Assembly (NCBI GenBank): GCA_945952415.1
Contig: CAMFIF010000001.1
Location: 248,001-312,000, forward strand
Reading direction: 5' to 3'
DNA: 64,000 nt
Origin: an uncultured Rhizobium sp.
GTDB taxonomy: Bacteria; Pseudomonadota; Alphaproteobacteria; Rhizobiales; Rhizobiaceae
Under the pieces are notes generated by a model, which saw only the letters and a list, made by a program, of their open reading frames with translations, searched no databases and had not been told where the DNA came from. The translations under genes and the position numbers were made by a program. The first letter of the stretch is position 1; each line of letters opens with the position of its first letter. Below are positions 18,493 to 27,241 of the stretch, one piece after another.

Positions 18493-19706
18493 GCCTCCGG
18501 CTCCCGAAGCCGCCCGGCAATCAGTGCGGCAAGGCGCGCCGCCACCTCATCCTTGGTGAGATCGGGCCACTCCTCGATCCCTTCCTTGGAGATGATCTTC
18601 ACGCGGTTGCGTGTGCCGCCCATGATGCCGGTCTCCGGTGACACGTCATTGGCGACGATCAGGTCTGCCCCCTTGCGGGAAAGCTTTGCGAGTCCGTTCT
18701 TCTCCACATCCTGCGTTTCGGCGGCAAAGCCGATGACGAGCTTCGGGCGAAGCGGATGATGGCCGACGGTTTTCAGGATGTCGGGATTTTCCGTGAGCTG
18801 GAGGGGCGCCGGGCCTTCGCCCTCCTGCTTCTTGATCTTCTGGCTGGAGGCGCTTGCCACCCGCCAGTCGGCAACGGCCGCGACCATGACGGCCGCATCG
18901 GCGGGAAGCGCGGAAAGCACCGCCTCGCGCATCTCCTCCGCGCGCTCCACATGCACCACGTCCACCCCGTCAGGATCGGGAAGGGTGACGGGACCCGAGA
19001 CGAGCGTCACCTCTGCGCCGAGCCGGGCAAGGGCGGCTGCAATCGCATGGCCCTGCCGCCCGGAGGAGCGGTTGGCAATGTAGCGGACGGGGTCGATAGG
19101 CTCGTGCGTGGGACCGGAGGTCATCACGATCCGCCGGCCCGCAAGCGGCTTGTCAGCAGGAGAAAGCAGTGCTTCGACGCTTGCCACGATTTCGAGCGGC
19201 TCGGCCATGCGCCCGATGCCGGCTTCCCCCTTCTCCGCCATCTCGCCGGCCATGGGGCCGACAAACTGGATGCCATCCGCCTTCAGCCGCTCCACATTCC
19301 GTCTCGTCGCAGGATTTGCCCACATCATGGGATTCATCGCGGGCGCCACCAGCACCGGCCGGTTTGTGGCCAGAAGCACCGTGGAGGCAAGATCGTCGGC
19401 AAGGCCATTCGCCATCTTCGCCAGGATATTGGCGGTAGCCGGGGCAACGACGATCAGGTCACAGTCCCGCGCCAGGCGGATATGCCCCACATCCTGCTCG
19501 TCCTCGCGGGAGAAAAGCTCCGTATAAACCGCCGTCGCCGACAGCGCGCCGACCGCCAGCGGCGTGATGAACGCCTGGGCCCCCGCCGTCATCACCGGCG
19601 TCACCACCGCCCCCCGTTCCTTCAGGCGGCGGATGAGATCCAGGCTCTTGTAGGCGGCAATTCCGCCGGAAATGACGAGCAACAGACGTTTGCCGGTAAG
19701 CGACAT
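18489..19706 (-). CDS. coaBC: Bifunctional phosphopantothenoylcysteine decarboxylase/synthetase
   Basis: Two-domain coenzyme A enzyme that ligates cysteine to phosphopantothenate (CoaB) and decarboxylates the product to phosphopantetheine (CoaC, FMN-dependent). The 405-residue protein has the N-terminal flavoprotein start LLLVISGGIAAYKSLDLIRRL and the substrate clamp PAMNPMMWANPAT. The CoaB half begins at IVMTSGPTHEPIDPVRYIANRSSG. It is coupled to the YjbR gene downstream. Confidence 0.96.
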   Translation of the reverse strand: MSLTGKRLLLVISGGIAAYKSLDLIRRLKERGAVVTPVMTAGAQAFITPLAVGALSATAVYTELFSREDEQDVGHIRLARDCDLIVVAPATANILAKMANGLADDLASTVLLATNRPVLVAPAMNPMMWANPATRRNVERLKADGIQFVGPMAGEMAEKGEAGIGRMAEPLEIVASVEALLSPADKPLAGRRIVMTSGPTHEPIDPVRYIANRSSGRQGHAIAAALARLGAEVTLVSGPVTLPDPDGVDVVHVERAEEMREAVLSALPADAAVMVAAVADWRVASASSQKIKKQEGEGPAPLQLTENPDILKTVGHHPLRPKLVIGFAAETQDVEKNGLAKLSRKGADLIVANDVSPETGIMGGTRNRVKIISKEGIEEWPDLTKDEVAARLAALIAGRLREPEA

Positions 19707-20087
19707 GGGCAGTTCCGATCAATTTATGATGATCGGGACCCTAATCGGTGATGGGGTGTGTTGCAATGCGGTGGGAAAGATCGGTCTGGCACTTCCCGCT
19801 TTGCAGGTCGCGGGGTTGCGTTTGCGGGATGCGCACCCCTCTGTCCTGCATGGCGTTGAGTTTGCCGCGCTGCACCCCCCCCTCTGTCCCTGCCGGGACA
19901 TCTCCCCCTCAAGGGGGGAGATCGGGATGGGGTTTATGTAGGCAGTCCCTCGCAAGCGTATCTGCAATTGAGACGCTTGTAATTTGGGGAAACCAAAAGA
20001 CTACGGTCGATCTCCCCCTTGAGGGGGAGATGCCCGGCAGGGCAGAGGGGTGCGGTGCGTCAGACGCGGCGCCGCGCCCCGTCAGCC
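19707..20087. other. 381-bp intergenic region with repeat elements, no gene
   Basis: No convincing coding region is visible between the starts/ends of coaBC and the helicase gene. It contains C-run palindromes in two opposite copies (listed separately) and a partial third copy near 19838-19880. The minus-strand coaBC promoter should lie in its left part. Confidence 0.7.
19872..20053. repeat. Inverted pair of about 50-bp palindromic repeats
   Basis: The segment 19872-19922 and the reverse complement of 20009-20053 are nearly identical. Each begins GCACCCC, passes through CTGCCGGG and ends in ATCTCCCCCTCAAGGGGG-type palindromes. The two copies are separated by about 86 bases, so the whole could fold into one large stem-loop. 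The flank TGCGGTGCGTCA after the second copy also follows the palindrome at 16.1 kb. This resembles the dispersed palindromic intergenic elements known in rhizobia; no transposase is present. Confidence 0.8.
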
Positions 20088-21989
20088 TCACCCCTTGGCG
20101 CGCTTCTTCCCGGCCCAGGTGCCGCCCTCTGGCTTCTGGCGGGGCTTGTCGAAGGCTGGCTTGTTGCCGAAGCGGGACTTGCCAGCGGGGCGGTCGAAGT
20201 CGCGGGCGGCGTCTTCTGTCTTGGCGCGCTTGGGGCCGCGCGGCTTGTCGTCGGCGCGGTCGCGGTTCCAGTCCTTGCGGGGTGCGCGCTCACCATCGAA
20301 ATCGCGCGGGGCGGACTTGCGGCCGCCCTCCATGTCGGGCTTGCCCGGAAGCGCCTGAACCCGGATCGAGTTTTCCAGCATCCGCTTCGGACCGAGAGCT
20401 TGTTCGAAAGCATCCACGCTGTCGGCGGCGATTTCCACATAGGTTTCGGCCGGCTGCATCTTGATCTGGCCGATGTCGCGCTTGGCGATATTGCCGTTGC
20501 GGCAGAGCATGGGGATGAGCCAGCGCGGCTCCGCATTCTGCTTGCGGCCGACGGAGAGCGAATACCAGACGCTGTCGCCGAAATCGGCGCGCGGGCCGGG
20601 GGCGCGCTCGTCCTTCTCGAACTTCGGGCGGTCGGGACGATCCGTGCGCTCCCGCTTACGCTTGTTGTCGAATATCTCGATCTCGATAAGCTCCTCGGGA
20701 GCCGAGCGGCCGGCGCGATAGGCGCGCAGGAATGCAGCCGCAACCTGTTCGGCGCCATGAGCGCCGATGAGCGATGCGATTGCATCGGCTTCGTCTTCCT
20801 GGATGGGATCGGTCAGCAGCGGATCGGCCAGCATGCGCTCGGCATCGCGGGCGCGGATCTCGTCTGCGGACGGCGCCTTAACCCAGGCAGGCGTGATGCC
20901 GGCATCGCCCAGCACGCGCTCGGCGCGGCGGCGGGCGCTGACGGGCACGATGAGCGCGCTCACCCCCTTCTGGCCGGCGCGGCCGGTACGGCCGGAGCGG
21001 TGCAGCAGGGTTTCGCGGTTGGTCGGAAGATCCGCATGGATGACGAGTTCGAGGCCCGGCAGGTCGATGCCGCGGGCAGCCACGTCGGTGGCAATGCACA
21101 CGCGGGCGCGGCCATCGCGCATCGCCTGCAGCGCGTGGCTGCGCTCGTTCTGCGACAGCTCGCCGGACAGCGCCACGACGGAGAAGCCGCGGTTGTGCAG
21201 CCGCGCCGTCATGTGATTGACAGCGGCGCGGGTGGAGCAGAAGACGATGGCATTCTTCGCTTCGTAGAAGCGCAGCGCGTTGATGATGGCGTTTTCCTTG
21301 TCGGCGGGGGCGACGAGAAGGGCGCGGTATTCGATGTCGTGGTGCTGCTCGGTATCGCCGGCGGCGGCAATCCGGACTGCATCGCGCTGGTAGTTCTTGG
21401 CAAGCGTGGCGATGGACTTCGGCACGGTGGCCGAGAACATCAGCGTGCGGCGCTCGTCTGGCGAGGATTCCAGGATGAATTCCAGGTCTTCGCGAAAGCC
21501 GAGGTCGAGCATCTCGTCGGCCTCATCGAGAACGACGGCGGCGAGGTTGTCGAGCACCAGCGCGCCGCGGGTGATGTGGTCGCGGAGGCGGCCGGGCGTG
21601 CCGACGACGATATGGGCGCCGCGCTCCAGCGTGCGGCGCTCGGTGCGCATGTCCATGCCACCGACGCAGGAAGCCACGGTAGCGCCGGTGAGTTCATAGA
21701 GCCATTCCAGCTCGCGCTGCACCTGAAGGGCAAGCTCGCGGGTGGGGGCGACGACAAGCGCCAGCGGATCGCCGGCGCGGTCGAAGCGGTCGCGACCGGA
21801 AAGCAGGTCAGGAGCGAGCGCCAGCCCGAAGGCGACGGTCTTGCCGGAGCCGGTGCGGGCGGAAACCAGCGCATCGCGGCCTTCGAGCGCGGGATCGAGG
21901 ACGGAAAGCTGCACGGGCGTCAGCCCGGTATAGCCGCGCTTGAGCATTGCTTCGGCAATCGCCGGAACGACGCCTTCAAAATCGGTCAT
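20088..21989 (-). CDS. DEAD-box RNA helicase with DbpA-type RNA-binding domain
   Basis: A 633-residue ATP-dependent RNA helicase, likely acting in RNA decay or ribosome assembly. The N-terminal core has Walker A ARTGSGKT (44-51), the DEAD box in VVLDEADEMLDLGF (about residue 150) and SAT. The helicase C domain ends with the HRSGRTGRAG arginine-finger motif. After it comes a DbpA-like RNA-binding domain and a basic, low-complexity tail of about 90 residues. The ATG at 21989 matches the domain start; a frame start at 22064 adds cysteine-rich leader sequence. Confidence 0.92.
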   Translation of the reverse strand: MTDFEGVVPAIAEAMLKRGYTGLTPVQLSVLDPALEGRDALVSARTGSGKTVAFGLALAPDLLSGRDRFDRAGDPLALVVAPTRELALQVQRELEWLYELTGATVASCVGGMDMRTERRTLERGAHIVVGTPGRLRDHITRGALVLDNLAAVVLDEADEMLDLGFREDLEFILESSPDERRTLMFSATVPKSIATLAKNYQRDAVRIAAAGDTEQHHDIEYRALLVAPADKENAIINALRFYEAKNAIVFCSTRAAVNHMTARLHNRGFSVVALSGELSQNERSHALQAMRDGRARVCIATDVAARGIDLPGLELVIHADLPTNRETLLHRSGRTGRAGQKGVSALIVPVSARRRAERVLGDAGITPAWVKAPSADEIRARDAERMLADPLLTDPIQEDEADAIASLIGAHGAEQVAAAFLRAYRAGRSAPEELIEIEIFDNKRKRERTDRPDRPKFEKDERAPGPRADFGDSVWYSLSVGRKQNAEPRWLIPMLCRNGNIAKRDIGQIKMQPAETYVEIAADSVDAFEQALGPKRMLENSIRVQALPGKPDMEGGRKSAPRDFDGERAPRKDWNRDRADDKPRGPKRAKTEDAARDFDRPAGKSRFGNKPAFDKPRQKPEGGTWAGKKRAKG

Positions 21990-22288
21990 GGTGTTTCTTT
22001 CGGGTTCTGGGATGCCGGTCGCCACATTCCGCGTCCTGCGGCAACAGCTATCCGGCCCTGTCACGCGGCCCTATCGCCGCCCAAGTTGCGGCCCCTCTAC
22101 GCTAATATGGAGTGTTTGTACAGCGCCAAGCCACGCATTTTGGCAAGATCTGCTCTTCGCAGGGGGAATACCGGCCTGATTTTAGGAAATTGATGCTTTG
22201 CAAGCCTGATACTTAGGATGAATGGCCGCTTGCCCCGTTCCTCACTATAGGTGAAAAGGCAGGCTCAACCCCTGGGAGGCGGGTTTTC

Positions 22289-23023
22289 ATGCGCATTGCA
22301 TTCCTTTCCGACATCCATGCCAACCGCGAGGCCTTCGAAGCCTGCCTTGCGGCCACGCGCGATGTCGACAGGGTCGTCATCCTCGGCGATATCGTCGGCT
22401 ATGGCGCCGATCCCGGCTGGTGCACCGACAAGGCGCGGGAGATCGAAGCGGCGGGCGGCATCGTCATCAAGGGCAATCACGATCAGGCCGCCGTTACGGG
22501 CGGGTCCGACATGAACCCGACCGCACGACTGGCCATCGAATGGACGCGCGCGATCCTCTCGCCGGAGCAGAAGGCCTATCTGGATGGCCTTCCCCTGTCG
22601 GTCACCGATGAGGACCGGCTTTATGTCCATGCGGAGGGGAGCAATCCCGCCCGCTGGCTCTATGTGACCGATACGGCCGATGCCAGCGTCCACTTCGCCG
22701 GAACGGCGGCGCGGATCTCCTTCTGCGGCCATATTCACATGCCTTCGCTCTATTGCCTGCCGCAGATCGGCAAGGTGACGAAGTTCGTGCCCAATTCCGA
22801 CACGCCCATTCCGCTGCTGTCCCAAAGGCGGTGGCTGGCGGTTATGGGGGCCGTCGGTCAGCCGCGCGACGGCAATCCGGCTGCCGCATTTGCGATTTAT
22901 GATACGGTGCGGAGGGAACTCCGCTTTCGCCGCGCACCCTATGACGTGGAGAAGGCGCAGGAGAAGATCCGCGCCGCCGGGCTTCCCGAAAGCCTGGCGC
23001 ACCGGCTGGCAAGGGGGCACTGA
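22289..23023 (+). CDS. Calcineurin-like metallophosphoesterase
   Basis: A 244-residue metallophosphoesterase. The dimetal motifs are in place: SDIHANREAF (D-x-H), ILGDIVGYGADP (GD), IKGNHDQ (GNHD) and the late FCGHIHMPSL (GHxH). It resembles YfcE/diadenosine-tetraphosphatase-like phosphoesterases. It lies 5 bases before the protein-kinase gene, so the two form an apparent phosphatase/kinase pair; that partnership is inferred from position only. Confidence 0.88.
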   Translation: MRIAFLSDIHANREAFEACLAATRDVDRVVILGDIVGYGADPGWCTDKAREIEAAGGIVIKGNHDQAAVTGGSDMNPTARLAIEWTRAILSPEQKAYLDGLPLSVTDEDRLYVHAEGSNPARWLYVTDTADASVHFAGTAARISFCGHIHMPSLYCLPQIGKVTKFVPNSDTPIPLLSQRRWLAVMGAVGQPRDGNPAAAFAIYDTVRRELRFRRAPYDVEKAQEKIRAAGLPESLAHRLARGH

Positions 23024-23028
23024 AGGCC

Positions 23029-24435
23029 ATGGCAGGCAAGCTTCAACCGGGCATGGAGCTCGATGGCTTCACCCTGAAGGAACTCGCCCATACGGGCGGC
23101 ATGGCCAGGCTCTGGATCGTCACCCATCCCGACCATGAGAGGGAACTCCTGATGAAGGTGCCGATGATCGGCGAGGGGGACGATCCCGCCGCCATCGTCA
23201 GCTTCGAGATGGAGCAGATGATCCTGCCGCGCCTTTCCGGGCCTCATGTGCCAAAGCACGTCGCCAACGGCGATTTCGCCGTCCATCCCTACATCGTCAT
23301 GGAACGCCTGCCGGGAAAATCGCTCTATCCGCGGCTGAAGGAACTGCCCCTTCACTGGAAAGAGGTAACGGAAATCGGCGTGAAGATCGCCACCGCCCTC
23401 GATGCCCTTCACCGCCAGCATGTGGTGCATCTGGACCTCAAGCCGTCCAATATCCTCTTCCGGGAGAGCGGCGAGGCGGTGCTGGTCGATTTCGGCCTGG
23501 CGCGGCACAATCTGCTGCCGGACCTGATGGAGGAGGAATTCCGCCTGCCCTATGGCACCGCGCCCTACATGGCGCCGGAACAGATCCTGCGCATCCGCAG
23601 CGATTACCGCTCGGATCTATTCGCGCTCGGCTGCCTGCTCTATTTCTTCGCCACCGGCGAGCGACCCTTCGGCGATCCGCAGCGGCTGAAGGGGCTGAAG
23701 AAGCGCCTCTGGCGCGACCCCATGCCGCCGCGCGCCCTGAAGCGGGACATTCCGCCGGCCCTGCAGGAGGTGATCCTGCGTGCGCTGGAGGTGAACCCCA
23801 ACCGCCGCTTCCCGACGGCGGCGCAGATGGCGGCGGCGCTGAAGGATCTCTCGCAGGTGCCGCTGACACCGCGCGCCACCAAGATGAAGCGCGACCCCTG
23901 TCTGGAGGTGGTCCGTCGCCGCTTCAACCCGGAGGATATTGAGCCGCCGAAGCTGAAGCAGCAGGACGGCCAATGGTCCAACGCCCCCATCGTCGCCGTG
24001 GCGCTCGATCTCTCCGACAGTTCGGAAGAGCTGAAGGAATCACTGCGCGTGACCACCCAGCGTATCATCGAGAAATCGCCGGAGGCCCGTGTCGCCTGCA
24101 TCAACATTCTGAAAATCAACCGTCTCGCCCTCGATACGACGCTGGACGAAGACGGACAGAACAAGCACGTGCAGCGCCTTGTGGAGCTGAAGAGCTGGGC
24201 CGAAGGGCTGAAAGTGCCCGAGGGGGCCGTGACCTTCCACGTGCTCGAAGCCGTCTCGCCGGCGGATGCGATCCTCGATTATGCCCGGCAGAACTATGTC
24301 GACCATATCGTCATGGGCGCACGCGCCGCCTCCACCATGCGCTCGCTGCTCGGCAGCGTGTCGGGCGAAGTGGCGGCCCATGCGCCCTGCACGGTCACCG
24401 TGGTGAGGAACCGGGCCGCCCCCGCGGGGGAATAG
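23029..24435 (+). CDS. Ser/Thr protein kinase fused to a universal stress protein domain
   Basis: A 468-residue cytosolic protein. Residues about 8-285 form a eukaryotic-type kinase with the VAIK-like lysine in LLMKVP, catalytic loop HLDLKPSNILF, DFGLARH and the APEQ motif. The loop has Leu where HRD kinases have Arg (a non-RD kinase). Residues about 315-468 form a universal-stress-protein domain, ending in the nucleotide-binding type motif VMGARAASTMRSLLGSVSGEV. No transmembrane segment is seen. The fusion suggests that kinase output is tied to nucleotide or stress sensing; the substrate is unknown. Confidence 0.88.
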   Translation: MAGKLQPGMELDGFTLKELAHTGGMARLWIVTHPDHERELLMKVPMIGEGDDPAAIVSFEMEQMILPRLSGPHVPKHVANGDFAVHPYIVMERLPGKSLYPRLKELPLHWKEVTEIGVKIATALDALHRQHVVHLDLKPSNILFRESGEAVLVDFGLARHNLLPDLMEEEFRLPYGTAPYMAPEQILRIRSDYRSDLFALGCLLYFFATGERPFGDPQRLKGLKKRLWRDPMPPRALKRDIPPALQEVILRALEVNPNRRFPTAAQMAAALKDLSQVPLTPRATKMKRDPCLEVVRRRFNPEDIEPPKLKQQDGQWSNAPIVAVALDLSDSSEELKESLRVTTQRIIEKSPEARVACINILKINRLALDTTLDEDGQNKHVQRLVELKSWAEGLKVPEGAVTFHVLEAVSPADAILDYARQNYVDHIVMGARAASTMRSLLGSVSGEVAAHAPCTVTVVRNRAAPAGE

Positions 24436-24456
24436 GCCCGGCTTTTCCCTCAAGGT

Positions 24457-26115
24457 TCAGAGGCGGATATAGGGCACGTCCTTCTTCGCCACCTCGTCGA
24501 GCGCCTCCTCGTAGCCCGCATCCGCATAGCGGATGACGCCGAGGGTCGTGTCGTTGGTCATGGCGTGGTCCAGCCGTTCGTCGCCCTCGGGCGTGCCATC
24601 GGCAATGACGGTCACGCCGCAGCTCGTCATGTAGCCGGAATAGCCACCGCCGCCGGAATGGACGACGACCAGATCCGCCATGGAGGCCGAAAGCATCATC
24701 GCATCGATCAGCGGCCAGTCGGCAATCGCGTCCGATCCGTCCTTCATGCCCTCGGTCATGATGTTCGGATGGGCCATCGCCCCGGCATCCAGATGATCGC
24801 GCGAGAAGGCGACCGGACCCTTTAGCTCGCCGGAGGCGACGAGCGCGTTGACGCGGCGGGCGAGCGAAGTGCGCTCCCCGTGGCCGAGCCAGGCGATACG
24901 GGCGGGCAGGCCCTCGAAGGGAATGTTTTCGCGCGCGAGCTTCACCCAGTTGGTGACGATTGTGTTGTCGGGGAACATCTCCAGCAGCAGGTCGTCGATC
25001 CGGGCAATGTCGCTCTCCTCGCCCGAAAGTGCCATCCAGCGATAGGGGCCGATTGCCCGGCAGAAGAGTGGACGCAGATAGGCCTCGGTGAAGATCGGGA
25101 TGTCGAAGGCATCGGCAACGCCGCCCTCCCGCGCCTGGGTGCGGATGAGATTGCCGTTGTCGAAGACCTCCGCGCCCGCCTTCTGGAAGGCGAGCATGGC
25201 CTTCACATGATCGACGATGGAGGCGCGGCTTTCGGCCATCAGCTGTTCCGGCGCCTCCTCGCGCATCCGCCGGGCTTCTGCGAGCGTCCGCGTCTTCGGC
25301 ACGTAACCGTAGACGAGGTCATGGGCGGATGTCTGGTCCGTCACGATATCCGGCGTGATGCCGCGGGCGACGATATCGGGGTAGATCTCCGCCGCATTGC
25401 CGACGAGACCGACGGAGAGCGCCTTGCCTACCTTCACCGCCCCGTCGATGAGGGAGAGCGCATGGTCGAGATTGTCGGCGATCATGTCGAGATAGCCGAT
25501 CTCCCTGCGCTTCTGCGCGCGGTCCGGATCGACGTCGACGCAGAGGATCGCGGCTTCTGCCATCCGGCCGGCGAGCGGCTGCGCGCCGCCCATGCCGCCT
25601 AGACCGGCGGTCAGGATGAAGCGGCCCTTCAGCGAGCCGCCGAAGCGCTTTTCGGCAATGCGCATGAAGATCTCGTAGGTGCCCTGGATCACGCCCTGGC
25701 TGCCGATATACTGCCAGGCGCCGGCGGTGAGGCCGCCCCAGCAGATGAGCCCCTTCTTCTGAAGCTCGTAGAAGACCTCCGCCTTCGCCCACTGGCCGAC
25801 CATGTTGCAATTGGCCATGATGACGAGCGGGGCCTTGGCGTGGGTTTTCACGAGACCCACCGGCTTGCCGGACTGGATCAGCAGCGTCTGGTCCTCGTCC
25901 ATCTCGAGAAGCGTCTTGACGATGGCCGCATGGGCCTTCCAGTTGCGCGCGGCCTTGCCGAGCGCGGCATAGACGATCAGGTTGTCGGGGTCTTCGCCGA
26001 CCGAGAGAACGTTTTCGAGCAGGCGCAGCAGCGCTTCCTGGCGCCAGCCCTTGGCGCGAAGCGTGGGGCCGCCGGGAACGGGAAAGTTTGCATGACGGGA
26101 GGGGCGGGCATTCAT
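24457..26115 (-). CDS. Urocanase-family hydratase, predicted thiourocanate hydratase
   Basis: A 552-residue NAD-dependent hydratase of the urocanase family, last gene of the minus-strand operon. Shared family features include QSGKPVG, GSQGVIQGTYE, the NAD-binding ILTAGLGGMGGAQP, VTDQTSAHD and RPLFCRAIGPYRW. The substrate-facing C-terminal loop, usually HHGGGVGMG in urocanases, reads HSGGGGYSG (about residues 486-494), and DYGNNIR is DNGNLIR. With no hutI in the operon but a desulfurase and hydantoin-type hydrolases present, hydration of 2-thiourocanate in ergothioneine breakdown is the better call. Plain urocanate hydratase (hutU) is the alternative. Confidence 0.8.
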   Translation of the reverse strand: MNARPSRHANFPVPGGPTLRAKGWRQEALLRLLENVLSVGEDPDNLIVYAALGKAARNWKAHAAIVKTLLEMDEDQTLLIQSGKPVGLVKTHAKAPLVIMANCNMVGQWAKAEVFYELQKKGLICWGGLTAGAWQYIGSQGVIQGTYEIFMRIAEKRFGGSLKGRFILTAGLGGMGGAQPLAGRMAEAAILCVDVDPDRAQKRREIGYLDMIADNLDHALSLIDGAVKVGKALSVGLVGNAAEIYPDIVARGITPDIVTDQTSAHDLVYGYVPKTRTLAEARRMREEAPEQLMAESRASIVDHVKAMLAFQKAGAEVFDNGNLIRTQAREGGVADAFDIPIFTEAYLRPLFCRAIGPYRWMALSGEESDIARIDDLLLEMFPDNTIVTNWVKLARENIPFEGLPARIAWLGHGERTSLARRVNALVASGELKGPVAFSRDHLDAGAMAHPNIMTEGMKDGSDAIADWPLIDAMMLSASMADLVVVHSGGGGYSGYMTSCGVTVIADGTPEGDERLDHAMTNDTTLGVIRYADAGYEEALDEVAKKDVPYIRL

Positions 26116-26127
26116 GATTTTCTCTCC

Positions 26128-27225
26128 TCAGGCCTTGGCAGACAGCGCATAGCGGGCGATCTCGATGCCCATGGCCTTCTCGCAGACGGGATAGACGCTC
26201 GGATCGAGCACGCTTGCCGAAAGCGGAATGATATCCATCGGCACATGCAGCACATGCACGGTCATGCCCTCCTTCAGCTGGCCGACGCTCAGGGGCTCGG
26301 CCTCCTCGGACAGCGTGGTGATGACGGAGGGGAAAGTGGCAAGCCGCGCGCCGTCCGCATCGTCCACGGCCATGTATTCGTTCATGACATGGAGCGTGCG
26401 GGCCGATGCGCCCGTGCCGATCGTCACCGTGCCGATGTCGAAGGCTTCCTTCGTATAGACCACGTCCTTCCGGGTGATGACGCCCGAGGTGAGGATATGC
26501 CCGCCGGTGACCTTGCAGATCGCGTCGATGACAGCCGTGGCATTCTTCTTCTCGGCCTCGATGATCGCCTCGCCGAGTTTCAGCGCCATGGAAATGCCGC
26601 CAAGCGCCGCGTTCTTCTTCACATAAGATGCGCGCAAGGGGTTGCGGGCGGACGCGATGAAGCCGCCGGACTGGTCGGAGGCCGCGCGCAGCACGGGCGA
26701 GATCTTTGCGGTGGCGCCGCGCACCACGAGCTCGATATAGCGGTTTTCGTCGCGATTGCCGCCGGCCGCCGTCTGGATCATCTGTTCAGGCGAGCCCGCC
26801 ATGCCGATCGAACCCATGTCGCCGGTCGGATGGGCGCGGATATCGCCCACCGCATCCACCACCTTGGTGCCGAGGATCGCCGAGGGCAGCCACGCATTCA
26901 GTGTCGAGGACTTGCCGTTCTGGCCGATGATGAGGCCGGTGATCTTCTCGCCCAGCGCCTCCTGCAGGAGGGAGACGGCGCGGACATAATCGACGCCGCG
27001 CATTTCCCAGGGCGTGGTGGAGGCCGGCGCGCCGATGGCGGCGGCGGTCGCGACCCAGTCGTTCTCGTCGAGTTCGTCGATGGAGACCAGTTCCGGCTTG
27101 CCGATGGAAACCGCAGCATAGCCCAGCATCCGGCCGTGATCGGCCCAGCCGCCACCGCCCGCGGCATAGACGGAACCGCCCTTCACCGCCGCTTCCACAT
27201 CCTTCTCGACCAGTATCCGTCCCAT
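26128..27225 (-). CDS. DUF917/S-Me-THD family protein, predicted thiohydantoin desulfurase
   Basis: A 365-residue protein of the DUF917 family, since linked to thiohydantoin desulfuration. The N terminus has the glycine-rich AAGGGGWADHGRM motif (about residues 21-33) and the pattern KPELVSIDELDENDW seen in the family. In the reconstituted bacterial ergothioneine pathway, an enzyme of this new type removes sulfur from 3-(5-oxo-2-thioxoimidazolidin-4-yl)propionate, giving hydantoin-5-propionate and sulfide. It sits between the carbamoylase (16 bases upstream) and the hydratase (12 bases downstream), exactly where that middle step is needed. The assignment rests on family plus context. Confidence 0.78.
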   Translation of the reverse strand: MGRILVEKDVEAAVKGGSVYAAGGGGWADHGRMLGYAAVSIGKPELVSIDELDENDWVATAAAIGAPASTTPWEMRGVDYVRAVSLLQEALGEKITGLIIGQNGKSSTLNAWLPSAILGTKVVDAVGDIRAHPTGDMGSIGMAGSPEQMIQTAAGGNRDENRYIELVVRGATAKISPVLRAASDQSGGFIASARNPLRASYVKKNAALGGISMALKLGEAIIEAEKKNATAVIDAICKVTGGHILTSGVITRKDVVYTKEAFDIGTVTIGTGASARTLHVMNEYMAVDDADGARLATFPSVITTLSEEAEPLSVGQLKEGMTVHVLHVPMDIIPLSASVLDPSVYPVCEKAMGIEIARYALSAKA

Positions 27226-27241
27226 CTCTCTTCCCTTTGTC

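Noticed and set aside
16081..20090. CRISPR array
   Set aside because: The repeats are palindromes in opposite orientations at irregular spacing, without regular spacers or cas genes.
20019..22193. A 724-codon plus-strand frame over the helicase gene, and similar long antisense frames opposite dnaN, rpoN, the histidine kinase and mutS
   Set aside because: Each lies opposite a gene with clear motifs and shows no domain or ribosome site; they are GC-bias artefacts.
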